Below are positions 8,589 through 18,500 of a stretch of DNA of 64,000 nucleotides, piece by piece. The stretch lies in assembly GCA_963822595.1 (NCBI GenBank), contig CAWGIG010000004.1, forward strand, positions 62,001-126,000, in the 5' to 3' direction. The translations under genes were made by a program, and so were the position numbers. Positions within the stretch are counted from its first letter, which is position 1; each line of letters opens with the position of its first letter. Origin of the DNA: CAVRUH01 sp963822595 (GTDB taxonomy: Bacteria > Chlamydiota > Chlamydiia > Chlamydiales > Waddliaceae). The notes beneath the pieces were generated by a model that ran no database searches, was not told the DNA's origin, and was given only the letters and a program-made list of their open reading frames with translations.

Positions 8589-9380
8589 ATGCGTAAAGAT
8601 TTCGATCAAGCTTATGTCACAAAACACGATAACGTCGCTATATTAACTTTGAACCAACCCGAAGTGCTTAATGCGACGTCCTTGACAATGGTAAGAGGAT
8701 TGATCGAGGCTTTAAAATATATCGAAGAGCCCGAAAACGAATTCCATGCCGCCATCGTTACCGGAGAAGGCAAAGGATTTTCCTCGGGGGCCCATTTAAC
8801 CGCAGCTACCGAGATCGCTACAATCGGCGCCGACGCCGCGCTGCAAACATTGTTCCATCCTTTACTTCGCCATATGAGGCAATTCAAAATGCCCCTCATT
8901 GCAGCCGTAAATGGCCCCGCTGCGGGTATTGGAATGAGCATTGCTATTTCCTGCGACATCATCCTGGCAGCGCGTTCGGCTTATTTTTTACAAGCGTTTG
9001 CGCGCATTGGACTGGTTCCCGACGGGGGTTCCACCTGGCTGCTTCCACGACTGATAGGCTTAGCGCGAGCTAAAGAACTTTCCTTGCTCGCCGAAAAGCT
9101 TCCGGCAGAAACCGCCCTTTCTTGGGGCCTTATTAACAGAGTTTGCGACGATTCAGCACTCATGGAAGAAGCGTTAAAAATTGCCACACGCCTTGCAAAT
9201 GGGCCTAATCAAGCTCTATCATCGATAAGAACTCTATATCTCGAAAGCCCTAGCAATTCCTACGAAGAACAAATCGATCTCGAAAGACGCATGCAATCCC
9301 AAGCCTTCCTCTCAGAAGATTTTGCCGAAGGCGTGGCGGCGTTTCTCGAAAAACGCCAGCCACACTTCAAAGGGAAATAA
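8589..9380 (+). CDS. Crotonase-family enoyl-CoA hydratase/isomerase, PaaG-like
   Basis: Single-domain crotonase of 263 residues. The oxyanion-hole segment 'GKGFSSGAH' is present. The first catalytic Glu of true hydratases (in a 'GGGxE' context) is replaced in 'AAGIGMSIA', and the second position is Asp in 'IGLVPDGGSTWLLPR'. This pattern matches PaaG-like isomerases rather than hydratases, so a delta3-delta2-enoyl-CoA isomerase role for unsaturated or modified acyl chains is the better guess. The gene ends one base before the stop of the convergent Lon-like gene. It belongs functionally to the surrounding beta-oxidation genes. Confidence 0.88.
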   Translation: MRKDFDQAYVTKHDNVAILTLNQPEVLNATSLTMVRGLIEALKYIEEPENEFHAAIVTGEGKGFSSGAHLTAATEIATIGADAALQTLFHPLLRHMRQFKMPLIAAVNGPAAGIGMSIAISCDIILAARSAYFLQAFARIGLVPDGGSTWLLPRLIGLARAKELSLLAEKLPAETALSWGLINRVCDDSALMEEALKIATRLANGPNQALSSIRTLYLESPSNSYEEQIDLERRMQSQAFLSEDFAEGVAAFLEKRQPHFKGK

Positions 9381-12305
9381 TCACACCAGCTTGCTCACCA
9401 AAGCAATGTCAAGTGCTTCCTTAATTGTTTCAATCGTTCTTACTTCAAAAGTATCATCGATGAGTTCCGGAAATTTTTTCTGGATTTTTTCCAAATCCTT
9501 CAAATTTTCTTTGGGGACTAGAGCGAGCTTAACTCCAGCCTTTTTGGCTCCGTGCAATTTAGCCACCAACCCCCCTATTTTTGTAATGCGTCCACGCAAA
9601 TCAATTTCACCAGTCATCGCGACATCATTCCTTATCGGAATGCCTGTAAGCTGCGATACAATCGCGGTTGTAATAGCGCCGCCGGCTGAGGGCCCGTCCT
9701 TCGGCATCGAACCTTCGGGACAGTGGATGTGCAACCCATTTAAAAATGGTTCATGAATTTGACCCCTTCTACTTTCGGGAATTAAATTCAATGCAACGGT
9801 ACGAGCGACGCTCATGCTTTCACGCATGACATCTCCCTGCGAACCTGTCAAAATTAGCTCTAAAGGTTCTTTGCCTATCGTACGATAGGCTTGAACGACG
9901 GTAATTCCTCCTATGCCGGCTCCTGTTGCATAAAGGCCATTAATTGTCCCTACCAGTGGCTCTGAAGCTATTTTTTGGAAATCTTCTTTTGGTTCATCTC
10001 TGAATTCGATAATAGCTTTTTGATCAATTTTGAAAGGAAGTTTTATCGAATCGGGCTCATAGAGTCGCTTTAGGTTGATTTGTCTTACAATAGAATAAAG
10101 ATTTTCTTTCAACTTTCTGGCTCCTGCCTCGAAAGTATAATTTTCAGAGATAAACTTAATTTCTTCATCATCGATAAGAATATCTTCTTCGGAAAATCCG
10201 CAAGATTTTAGTATCTCGGGCAACAGGTGATTTCGAGCGACTTGCAACTTATCCTTTTGCGATAAGGGTTCGATTTTAATGATCTGCATTCTATCCTTGA
10301 GAATAGAATTTATTTTGTTTGAATCATTATATGAGAAAACAAATAATACTCTGGAAAAATCAAACTTGACACCTGAGAAATACTTATCGAGGTTATAAAC
10401 ACCATTCTGAGAAAAATCTGTCAACGCAGTTAGAATTCCTTCAATTTCCGCTTTTCCCGATTCGCTGATTTTATCTACTTCATCGAAATAAATGACAGGA
10501 TCCATCCGTCCGCATTCCATGAGGATCTCGACGAATCGACCCCAAATGGAACCGATATAAGTATAACCATGGCCTACTAAGTCAGCACCATCTTTTTGTC
10601 CTGCCATCGATATAAAAGCGAATGGCCTTCCGAGTGCTTTAGCGATACCTTCTCGAGCAAAAGTGGTTTTGCCGGTACCTGGAGGACCTTCTAAAGCAAT
10701 GCATTCCCCCTTGGATTCTCCATTCGAAATCCTTTGCGCTAGCCATTCCATGATGGCTGTTTTGGATTTATCCTGACCATATACAGCGTCATTTAGATCC
10801 GATTTCACTTTGTCTAGATAGGCTTTTATGTGCAAAGGATTGGATTCTTTTGTTACCGTTTCAGGAGAATAAATTCCAAAAGGAACTTTGAGAAGGGCAT
10901 CTAGGTATTTTTCACACTTATCCGCTTCATTTCCTCGATCGTTGATCGATTTTAATTTTTCGTAGGCCTTTTCTTTGGTAGCATCATCCATATTAGATAG
11001 AAAGATACGGTCATCATAGGTGACTTTTTGACTTTTCCTAGACAGGAATTTTCCGTGATTATTTTTATATTCCTCTTGAATGAAATTCAACTTCTTTACC
11101 AAGGTATAATGGAGGGTAGCTCGTAGCAATTCTCTTAAATCCCGATTATCCCTTATATAAAGATGATAAAGCATGTTAGCCATCTTTTTATCGGGGACGG
11201 AAAGAAAAATTGACAGGATCCTTACTTGATGGATTAAAGGGAAGTTTTCAAATTTACACATGAATTGTTTGATAGGTTCGGCGGATGCGGTTTTAACATA
11301 TTCATAATCTTCTTGTATTTCACAGACTACCTCCGCTTTTGTCTTTAACAACAGTTCTCTTGCTGGATATTGATCTAAGTAATTTTTGACAAACTCAGAA
11401 GGTATCTCAATGTTATCTAAAAATTCCGTTTCAATATCCATTAATCTTTCCTTGATCATCGGACACGTCTGCGCCATGTTTAATGCGTCTTTTTTAAAAC
11501 TCCCCTTCACGATCACATAAAAATGTTTACCTTTTTGATTTTTTGCTGCGAAATGCAATTCTGCTCCTTGGAAGGTTTCAACCCTGCTAAAAGGATTGGG
11601 CTTTTCTATTCTTTTAAGAACAGGGATGTCGGAAAGTAGATCTTCTTTTTTAACGAATATATTCATAGAATTCTCGCTTTTAAAGAGAACTGGATCCTCT
11701 ATTGTTAATAAGGGATCTCCATCAAATATCGTCATTTCCTTAGGCGTGAAAAGAAGGTCGTATTGTTTGATCAGCTTGCGCGCTTTTGAAGATAATATTA
11801 TTTCCTGAGAGCTTTCTCTCAGATAGTCTACAGCTTTCTGCAAGCTCGAAAAACCCGCGGTCATTAAAACATTATCATAGTCAACCTCTGCGTTTACGAT
11901 CCTTGAAAAAGTTTGATCGCAGTAATCTGCGACACTTTTATACGAAGATAACTTTACACCGTTTTTGCTACGTAAATCTTTTGCTAAATCTACCACATCA
12001 TTTTTTACTTTTTCTAGTGCGCCTATTGTTTCAACTTCCTCAGTTTGACTAATTAACGACTTTTCCCAATTTTGTTCCACTCTTTCTGAAGTTTTAGTCA
12101 GGCTTCTTAATAATCGATCCGCTCTATCGAACACAAACAAAGATTGGGAGTCTATTTTAGTTTTTCCATAGAGTTCTTTTGCCAGAAATCCACGAATGGC
12201 GCTTTGAATCATTGTAACCTTTTCGTTGTTGATTTGTTGTTTTGGAGTTAGGTTGGGTGTTGATTCACGGTGACTTAATGACGGAGACATAACATCGGAA
12301 TACAT
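9381..12305 (-). CDS. Lon-like ATP-dependent protease with divergent N terminus and IQ motif
   Basis: Protein of 974 residues. The AAA+ module has Walker A 'GPPGTGKT' (about 539-546) and Walker B 'VIYFDEVDK'. The C-terminal Lon protease domain has the catalytic Ser in 'PKDGPSAGG' (about 870) and the Lys in the following 'KLHGAKKAG'. The N-terminal 500 residues do not look like a canonical LON substrate-binding domain. They begin with a perfect IQ-type motif, 'IQSAIRGFLAK' (33-43), otherwise typical of calmodulin-binding eukaryotic proteins. The start at 12305 is supported by AGGAGGT just upstream. It is an ATP-dependent protease, with a cytosolic housekeeping or specialised role undecided. 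Confidence 0.92.
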   Translation of the reverse strand: MYSDVMSPSLSHRESTPNLTPKQQINNEKVTMIQSAIRGFLAKELYGKTKIDSQSLFVFDRADRLLRSLTKTSERVEQNWEKSLISQTEEVETIGALEKVKNDVVDLAKDLRSKNGVKLSSYKSVADYCDQTFSRIVNAEVDYDNVLMTAGFSSLQKAVDYLRESSQEIILSSKARKLIKQYDLLFTPKEMTIFDGDPLLTIEDPVLFKSENSMNIFVKKEDLLSDIPVLKRIEKPNPFSRVETFQGAELHFAAKNQKGKHFYVIVKGSFKKDALNMAQTCPMIKERLMDIETEFLDNIEIPSEFVKNYLDQYPARELLLKTKAEVVCEIQEDYEYVKTASAEPIKQFMCKFENFPLIHQVRILSIFLSVPDKKMANMLYHLYIRDNRDLRELLRATLHYTLVKKLNFIQEEYKNNHGKFLSRKSQKVTYDDRIFLSNMDDATKEKAYEKLKSINDRGNEADKCEKYLDALLKVPFGIYSPETVTKESNPLHIKAYLDKVKSDLNDAVYGQDKSKTAIMEWLAQRISNGESKGECIALEGPPGTGKTTFAREGIAKALGRPFAFISMAGQKDGADLVGHGYTYIGSIWGRFVEILMECGRMDPVIYFDEVDKISESGKAEIEGILTALTDFSQNGVYNLDKYFSGVKFDFSRVLFVFSYNDSNKINSILKDRMQIIKIEPLSQKDKLQVARNHLLPEILKSCGFSEEDILIDDEEIKFISENYTFEAGARKLKENLYSIVRQINLKRLYEPDSIKLPFKIDQKAIIEFRDEPKEDFQKIASEPLVGTINGLYATGAGIGGITVVQAYRTIGKEPLELILTGSQGDVMRESMSVARTVALNLIPESRRGQIHEPFLNGLHIHCPEGSMPKDGPSAGGAITTAIVSQLTGIPIRNDVAMTGEIDLRGRITKIGGLVAKLHGAKKAGVKLALVPKENLKDLEKIQKKFPELIDDTFEVRTIETIKEALDIALVSKLV

Positions 12306-12406
12306 AAGTACCTCCTATTGATGGATTCGAGATTGAATATTCCAATCAAAATCCTAATTTCATCCGTAATTAAAACTTTAGTTTAATAGCAAGAGAAAAA
12401 AAAAAT

Positions 12407-13078
12407 TTAGAAACCATGAAAAGAAACGATTTCACTTAGAGGCACTCTAGGACTCTTCAGCTTTGCCAAAGGATGATTAGGGTCTTCATAACCTATGGAC
12501 ATCCCACAAAAAAGCATCTCATTGTCCGGGATTTTTAGGATTTCGACGATCAACGGTGTCCATGCAGCCCACGACTCCTGCGGAGCGGTATGCAGCCCAT
12601 ATTCGCGCGCTAAAAGCATGATCGATTGCATAAACATTCCCAAATCTGCCCACTGACCTTCCTGCATGATCCGATCCATGGTGAAGAACATCCCCACGGG
12701 GGCTCCAAAAAATTCATAGTTTCTCGCAAACCACTTCAGACGCGTTTCTTTATCTTCGCGGGAGACTCCTACAATTTTATACAAAGCCTCCCCTATTTCA
12801 TAACGGCGCGTTCTATAGGGTTCTTTTAAATTAGGAGGGTAAACTTCATATTGAGCGCCCATGTATTCTGGCAAGCCAAGCTTTACACCTTGAATGATCT
12901 GGTCCTTGACCTTACCTGTAACAACATAAACCCGCCAAGGCTGCAGATTACCGCCGGAAGGAGCGCGTGTCGCTTTTTCCAAAATTTCAACAAGGGTTTC
13001 CTTGGGTACGGGTTTATCTAGAAACGCCCTGCATGTCCTTCTTGTCATTAGTGCTTCAACTACATCCATGCCTTTCAT
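12407..13078 (-). CDS. Nitroreductase-family flavoprotein
   Basis: FMN-dependent oxidoreductase of 223 residues. The N-terminal 'RRTCRAFLDKPV' and 'APSGGNLQPWR' segments are the FMN-binding signature of the nitroreductase superfamily, and the C-terminal 'GMSIGYEDPNHP' is typical too. The substrate is unknown; NAD(P)H-dependent reduction of nitro compounds or quinones is the family norm. It is divergently transcribed from fadE across a short AT-rich intergenic region, so the two may share regulation. Confidence 0.9.
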   Translation of the reverse strand: MKGMDVVEALMTRRTCRAFLDKPVPKETLVEILEKATRAPSGGNLQPWRVYVVTGKVKDQIIQGVKLGLPEYMGAQYEVYPPNLKEPYRTRRYEIGEALYKIVGVSREDKETRLKWFARNYEFFGAPVGMFFTMDRIMQEGQWADLGMFMQSIMLLAREYGLHTAPQESWAAWTPLIVEILKIPDNEMLFCGMSIGYEDPNHPLAKLKSPRVPLSEIVSFHGF

Positions 13079-13154
13079 CCTATAAAAATAATTATATTTA
13101 TTATACTAAAAAATGTTTGAATATGCTAAAAAGATAAAAAAAAGGCGGTTACCT

Positions 13155-15437
13155 ATGATCAAAGCATTTATGCGATTCTTAAAAGCAAAAAAAATTCTTC
13201 CTAAAATCTCTGAAACTGAAAGACAAGCACTTAGAGCGGGAACTCTTTGGATTGATGGGGATGTATTTCATGGAAACCCCGATTTCAGAAAAATCCTTGC
13301 AGAACCTTACGACAAATTAAACCCAGAAGAACTTGCTTTTCTGAATGGGCCCACCGAAGAACTTTGCAAAATGGTTAACAGATATACGATGTCCGAAACA
13401 AGGAGCATACCAGAAGATGCGCTAAGATACGCTATCGACCAAGGCTTTATGGCATTGTTGATTCCAAAAAAATACGGCGGCCTCGACTTTTCTCCTCTAG
13501 CCATAAGCACTATCTTAAACAAACTCGGACCCTTCACCGGACCCCTTGGAGCCATGGTGACAATCGCCAATTCCTTGGGTGCTGCCGAGCTTCTGGTCCA
13601 TTATGGAACACAGGAGCAAAAAGACAAATACCTTCCGAAGCTTGCTAAATCCGAACTCATCCCCTGCTTTGCTCTCACAGAACCGACAGCAGGGTCCGAT
13701 GCTGCCTCAATGAAATCTGAAGGGGAGGTATTTAAAGACAAGGATGGCAGTTTAAAAATCAGAATCAACTTCGACAAACGTTACATCACGTTAGCTCCCG
13801 TATCGAATTTGATCTCGCTAGCATTTAAACTAAGGGACCCCAACGAACTTCTTAAAAAGGGAAAAGATGTTGGAATTACTGTGGCCCTATTAAAGAAGGA
13901 TCTTCCAGGAATCACTATAGGAAATTATCACCTTCCTATTGGTGACGTCTTCTACAACGGACCTCTTCACGGAAAAGACGTCGTCATTAGTGTCGATGAC
14001 ATTATCGGGGGCGCTGAATATGCCGGACAAGGCTGGCGCATGCTGATGGAACAGTTAGCGGGAGGTCGAGCGATCACTTTACCAGCAGGCGCCATCGGGG
14101 CTATGAAAAGCGTATCCGCAGTTACTGGGGCTTACTCCATGGTAAGATATCAATTTGGAATTCCTATTGGAATGATGGAAGGCATCATTGATAAAATTGC
14201 TAAAATTGCTTCCTTAACTTATGCCTTTAACGGCGCACGCGTTTTTGCTTGCTCAGCGATATCTCGAGGGCATCAACCTCCGATTATTTCTGCCGTTCTT
14301 AAGTGTTATTCAACAGAAAATGCTCGTATGCTCGTGAATGATGCGATGGACATTTGCGCAGGAGCCGGTGTTATGCTCGGACCAAACAATATTTTAGGTT
14401 TGGGATACTCTTCGACGGCCGTAGGAATCACTGTAGAAGGTGCGAACATTATGACGCGATCCTTAATTATTTTTGCTCAAGGAGCCATCCGTTGCCATCC
14501 TTATGCCTATAAGGTTGTCACTGCTGTTGAAGAAGAAAATTCTTGGGAATTTGTGAAAAACATGACTAAATGGGTAGGTCATATTATCGTGTCCAACGCA
14601 CGTAAAACCATTAGAACACTCACAAGAGGTTTTACAGTGAGTGTGCCGGTATCGGGACCTACTAGAACCTATTACCGCCGGTTAGGATGGGCAGCATCTC
14701 GTTTTGCTGTATTGACCGATCTTGCCATCTTTTTAGTCGGAGGTAAGTTAAAATCCCGAGGAATGCTTTCAGGACGCTATGCCGATGCCCTTGCATGGCA
14801 GCTTATAGCGCAGTCTGCGTTAAGACGATATGAGGCCGAAGGTCACCGAAAAGAGGATCTTCCGCTGGTACAATATTCCTGTGAGTATGCTTTGAATGAG
14901 ATTCAAAAGGCCTTTGAAGGGATTTATGAGAATTTTACGTTCCCTGTGATTGGATTATGGATGAGAACCATTGGATTATTTATTCTCAGAATCAATCCTG
15001 TGGGAAGGAAGCCATCGGATGCTTTGGCGATGAAGACGGCGCATACGGTGCAGAAGATCGATGATCAATTTCATCGTATCACGGAAGATTTTTTTATCCC
15101 ATCCGAGGATACTCCAGGAACAGGCCGTCTATTTAAAGCGTTTAAGGCATTGCTAAAGGCTCAAGAAGCATCGAAGAAGATCACCAAGGCTCAGAGGGAA
15201 AAGAAGCTCCCTTACGGAGACCCCTATAGCCTAGCCGATGTAGCGGAGAAAGCTGGTGTGATCAATTCTGTGGAGAAAGATCTCATTAAAAAGGCAGCCG
15301 AAGGTAGAAATGAGGCCATTCAGGTGGATGAGTTTACGGCAGAGGAGTTCTTTAAAACCAAGGGTGCGAAAACAGCTCCTGGGTTTCAGGATCTAACAGA
15401 ACCTAAAAAGAGCAAAGACTTCATCTACAATGCGTAA
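13155..15437 (+). CDS. fadE: Acyl-CoA dehydrogenase, FadE type
   Basis: Large acyl-CoA dehydrogenase of about 760 residues, comparable to the 814-residue E. coli FadE. Recognisable blocks are 'ALTEPTAGSDA' (FAD/substrate binding), 'LAGGRAITLPAGAIGAMK', and 'VEGANIMTRSLIIFAQGAIR', which carries the catalytic Glu region specific to FadE, followed by the FadE-specific C-terminal domain. It performs the first, membrane-associated oxidation of beta-oxidation. ATG 13155 is preferred because AAAGG precedes it at 9 bases; an in-frame ATG at 13113 would add 14 mostly basic residues. Two different first-step enzymes (FadE and the ACOX at 5793) occur in one island. Confidence 0.93.
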   Translation: MIKAFMRFLKAKKILPKISETERQALRAGTLWIDGDVFHGNPDFRKILAEPYDKLNPEELAFLNGPTEELCKMVNRYTMSETRSIPEDALRYAIDQGFMALLIPKKYGGLDFSPLAISTILNKLGPFTGPLGAMVTIANSLGAAELLVHYGTQEQKDKYLPKLAKSELIPCFALTEPTAGSDAASMKSEGEVFKDKDGSLKIRINFDKRYITLAPVSNLISLAFKLRDPNELLKKGKDVGITVALLKKDLPGITIGNYHLPIGDVFYNGPLHGKDVVISVDDIIGGAEYAGQGWRMLMEQLAGGRAITLPAGAIGAMKSVSAVTGAYSMVRYQFGIPIGMMEGIIDKIAKIASLTYAFNGARVFACSAISRGHQPPIISAVLKCYSTENARMLVNDAMDICAGAGVMLGPNNILGLGYSSTAVGITVEGANIMTRSLIIFAQGAIRCHPYAYKVVTAVEEENSWEFVKNMTKWVGHIIVSNARKTIRTLTRGFTVSVPVSGPTRTYYRRLGWAASRFAVLTDLAIFLVGGKLKSRGMLSGRYADALAWQLIAQSALRRYEAEGHRKEDLPLVQYSCEYALNEIQKAFEGIYENFTFPVIGLWMRTIGLFILRINPVGRKPSDALAMKTAHTVQKIDDQFHRITEDFFIPSEDTPGTGRLFKAFKALLKAQEASKKITKAQREKKLPYGDPYSLADVAEKAGVINSVEKDLIKKAAEGRNEAIQVDEFTAEEFFKTKGAKTAPGFQDLTEPKKSKDFIYNA

Positions 15438-15444
15438 TATCGCA

Positions 15445-15478
15445 CTTCCCCGGGGCCAATAAATTGGTCCCGGGGAAG
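15445..15478 (+). terminator. Strong hairpin after fadE
   Basis: A nearly perfect 16-base-pair stem (CTTCCCCGGG and CCAAT with their complements, one mismatch) closes a two-base loop 7 bases after the fadE stop. There is no following T-run, so it is either a terminator of unusual form or an mRNA 3'-end stabiliser. Confidence 0.6.
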
Positions 15479-15583
15479 AATTGATCAATCATTACACTTC
15501 ATACAACAAAATCATTTAAAATTATTCAATTTACTTATTAATTATTCTATTTTATACTTGCTGAGTTAATTAATAGGTAGATT

Positions 15584-18500
15584 ATGAATGTCACGGAAAG
15601 AACGGAAACCGCTAAAGAAGTCATTGAATGGATCAGAAAAGATAAAAAAGATCCGGGTCAAACCTCGATTCCTCCGGCTCTGATAAAAAACGCCTTAGAA
15701 TGGGCTGCAAATAAGGATAATTCAAATATTCTACCCATTCTTGCTTTAAATGAACTCGCAAAAACTAATAAAGCAGACTCAGATCATCAGCTCATCAAAC
15801 AATTTGCCACTGAACAAGTTCAAAAAAAAATATTCCATATAAAAGACTACAGCCCAAACTTTCAAGATCTGGCAAAATTATTCGTCACTAACAATTTCGA
15901 CCCTAAAATAATTGAAAGCAATGAACTTCGATATAAACTGGCAATAGCTTTAGTAGAAGTTAATTCAACAGCAGTATGTGCGACCATTAAATCATTTAAT
16001 TTAACAGAAAAAGAGCGTTTCGAGATTGCTAAACTTTGCACTGCCCAAGCAAATTCTTGTTTGGAAGATTTTATCCATGATTTTAATATTATCGATCAAA
16101 ATGAATTAATAGAGATCGCTAAACTTCGTGCTCAACACTGTTGTCTTTTTATGTTAAATTTAGAGAAATTTGGCATCACGGATCAGAATGGACTTACCGA
16201 GATTGCAAAAGTTTGCGCTCAGAAGGACTTAAATGGTCTATTAATTAACTTTAAAAAATTTGGAATCACGGAGGAGGATAAACGGATAGAGATCGCTCTG
16301 CTTTGCGCTAATCAGTATGCCTATGCCACAGCCTATCGTCTCGACGACTTCGATATTAAAGATCAGACGACACGGATAAAAATCGCCTACCTTTGCGCTC
16401 AACACGATGCCGGATTCCTTCCGTTTAATATCAAGAGATTTGGCATTACCGATCAAAGTGAACGAATTGGATTAGTAAAATACTGTGCTCAACGTGAAGC
16501 AAGAAAAATTGCTTTGTCAATCGAAGAATTTGACATTACAGATCAGATAGCGCTTATAGAGATTGCGAAATATTGTGCTCAACAGAAGGATTCGATGTTA
16601 GAACTTTATATCCAGGGGTTTGGCATTAATGATCAGAATGCTCGCATCGAAATTATGAAACTCTGCGCTCAGCGTGATATTAAAAGCACAATCCGAAATA
16701 TGCATAACTTTGAAATAAAAGATGCAAACTTCATACGTGAATTTTTGGCAGTCGCATTTATACGATCCGAGATGGTAGGTATGTATGAACTGCCCAAACC
16801 TTCAACTTTAGAAGAAAGAAGGATCTTTTCCCTATTTGAGTATGCGTTTCATTCTTATATAAAACCCATTGACCCTAATAAAATAAATCCTGACATCACC
16901 GGACAGGACGCTCTCTTTGAAATGGCTAAACTTTTTGCCCAAAAGAATGTGACATTTACAATAGAAAACATCGAGATATTTGGCATTACAGATAAGAAGG
17001 CGATCATTGAAATCGCAACACTTTGCGCAAAATCGGACGGAAGAAGTACTGCAAAAAACATTAAAGATTTCGGCATCAATGATCAAAAAATCCTCATTGA
17101 AATCGCGAAATTATGCCTTCGAGGCAGTAGTAAAGGTACCGCGGAACACATCAAACAATTTGGCTTTACTGATCAGGATGTACTCATCGAGATCGCAAAA
17201 CTTTGCGCTCAAAGATGGGGGGGTTGCCCAGCGGAACACATCAAACAATTTGGGATCACCGATCAAATCATTCTAATCGAGATCGCAAAACTTTGTGCTC
17301 GCAGCGATAGTTGCGAAACAGCTAAAAATATCAAAAACTTTGGTATTACAGATGAGAGTGAACTTATCGAAATCGCTAAACTTTGCGCTATTGAAAATAC
17401 TCCTGACACCGTGAAATATATCCAAGAATTTGGGATCACGAATCGAAAAGAACTCGTCGAAATCGCTAAAATTTTTGCTCAAAAAAGTGGAGGACAAACA
17501 GCAGAACATATCAAACTATTTGGTATTACTGATCAAATCACTTTAATCGAAATCGCTAAAATTTGCGCTCAAAGTGATGGAAGAGGCACAGCACAACATA
17601 TCAAACAATTTGGTTTTACTGATCCCATGACTTTAACAGAAATCGCTAAAATTTGCGCTGTACATCATGGTGCAGGAACCGCTGAACATATCAAACAATT
17701 TGGCTTTACTGATCTAATTACCTTAATCGAAATCGCTAAACTGTGTGCTCAACACCATGCTTCCGGCACAGCTGACAATATCAATCAATTTTGTTTTACT
17801 GATCAAAATACATTAATAGCGATTGCTAAAATTTGTGCCCAATCTGATGGAGGAGGCACAGCAAGGCGCATCAAGAAATTTGGCATTATTGATCCCATTC
17901 CTATCATCGAAATCGCAAAACTATGCGCTCAACAATGTGGACATGCTGCAGCAAAACACATCAAAGAATTCGGCTTTACTGATCAAATTACTTTAATTGA
18001 AATCGCTAAAATATGCGCTCTAAAAAGTGGAGGCGGGACAGCAAAATATATCAAAAATTTTGGATTTTCAGATCAAACGACTCTAACCGAGATCGCTAAA
18101 CTGTGCGCTACGATTGGGAATGGAACAGCAGAATTCATCCAACAATTTGGGATCACCGATCAAATTGCTTTATTCGAGATCGCTAAACAATGTGCAAAGT
18201 CCGATTGTCATAAAACAGCCCACTTTATCCATAATTTTGACATCCAGGATCGAAAACAACTACTCGAGATCTTTGCAATTACATTTATGGAATCCAGATA
18301 TATTCTCATGCATTTACCGGAACGTCTTGCCTTGGATAATTCGGGAAAGCGTTCATTACTTCATCTTGCAAAAGATTTTTTTGAAAATCCTGAAACAATT
18401 ACAACCGCAAAGATTCGCGAATTCTTTAATGGTAAATTTAAGAATGAAATAGACGATATGACGCATGAAAATATTGACATTACTAAAGTGCACTGGTTGA

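Noticed and set aside
15445..15478. Strong hairpin considered as part of a tRNA or small RNA
   Set aside because: No cloverleaf or CCA end; a simple perfect stem after a stop codon fits an mRNA 3' end.
16900..18250. Regular 90-bp periodicity that could suggest a CRISPR or satellite array
   Set aside because: The periodicity is in frame and codes for a 30-residue protein repeat without unique spacers; no cas genes are nearby.
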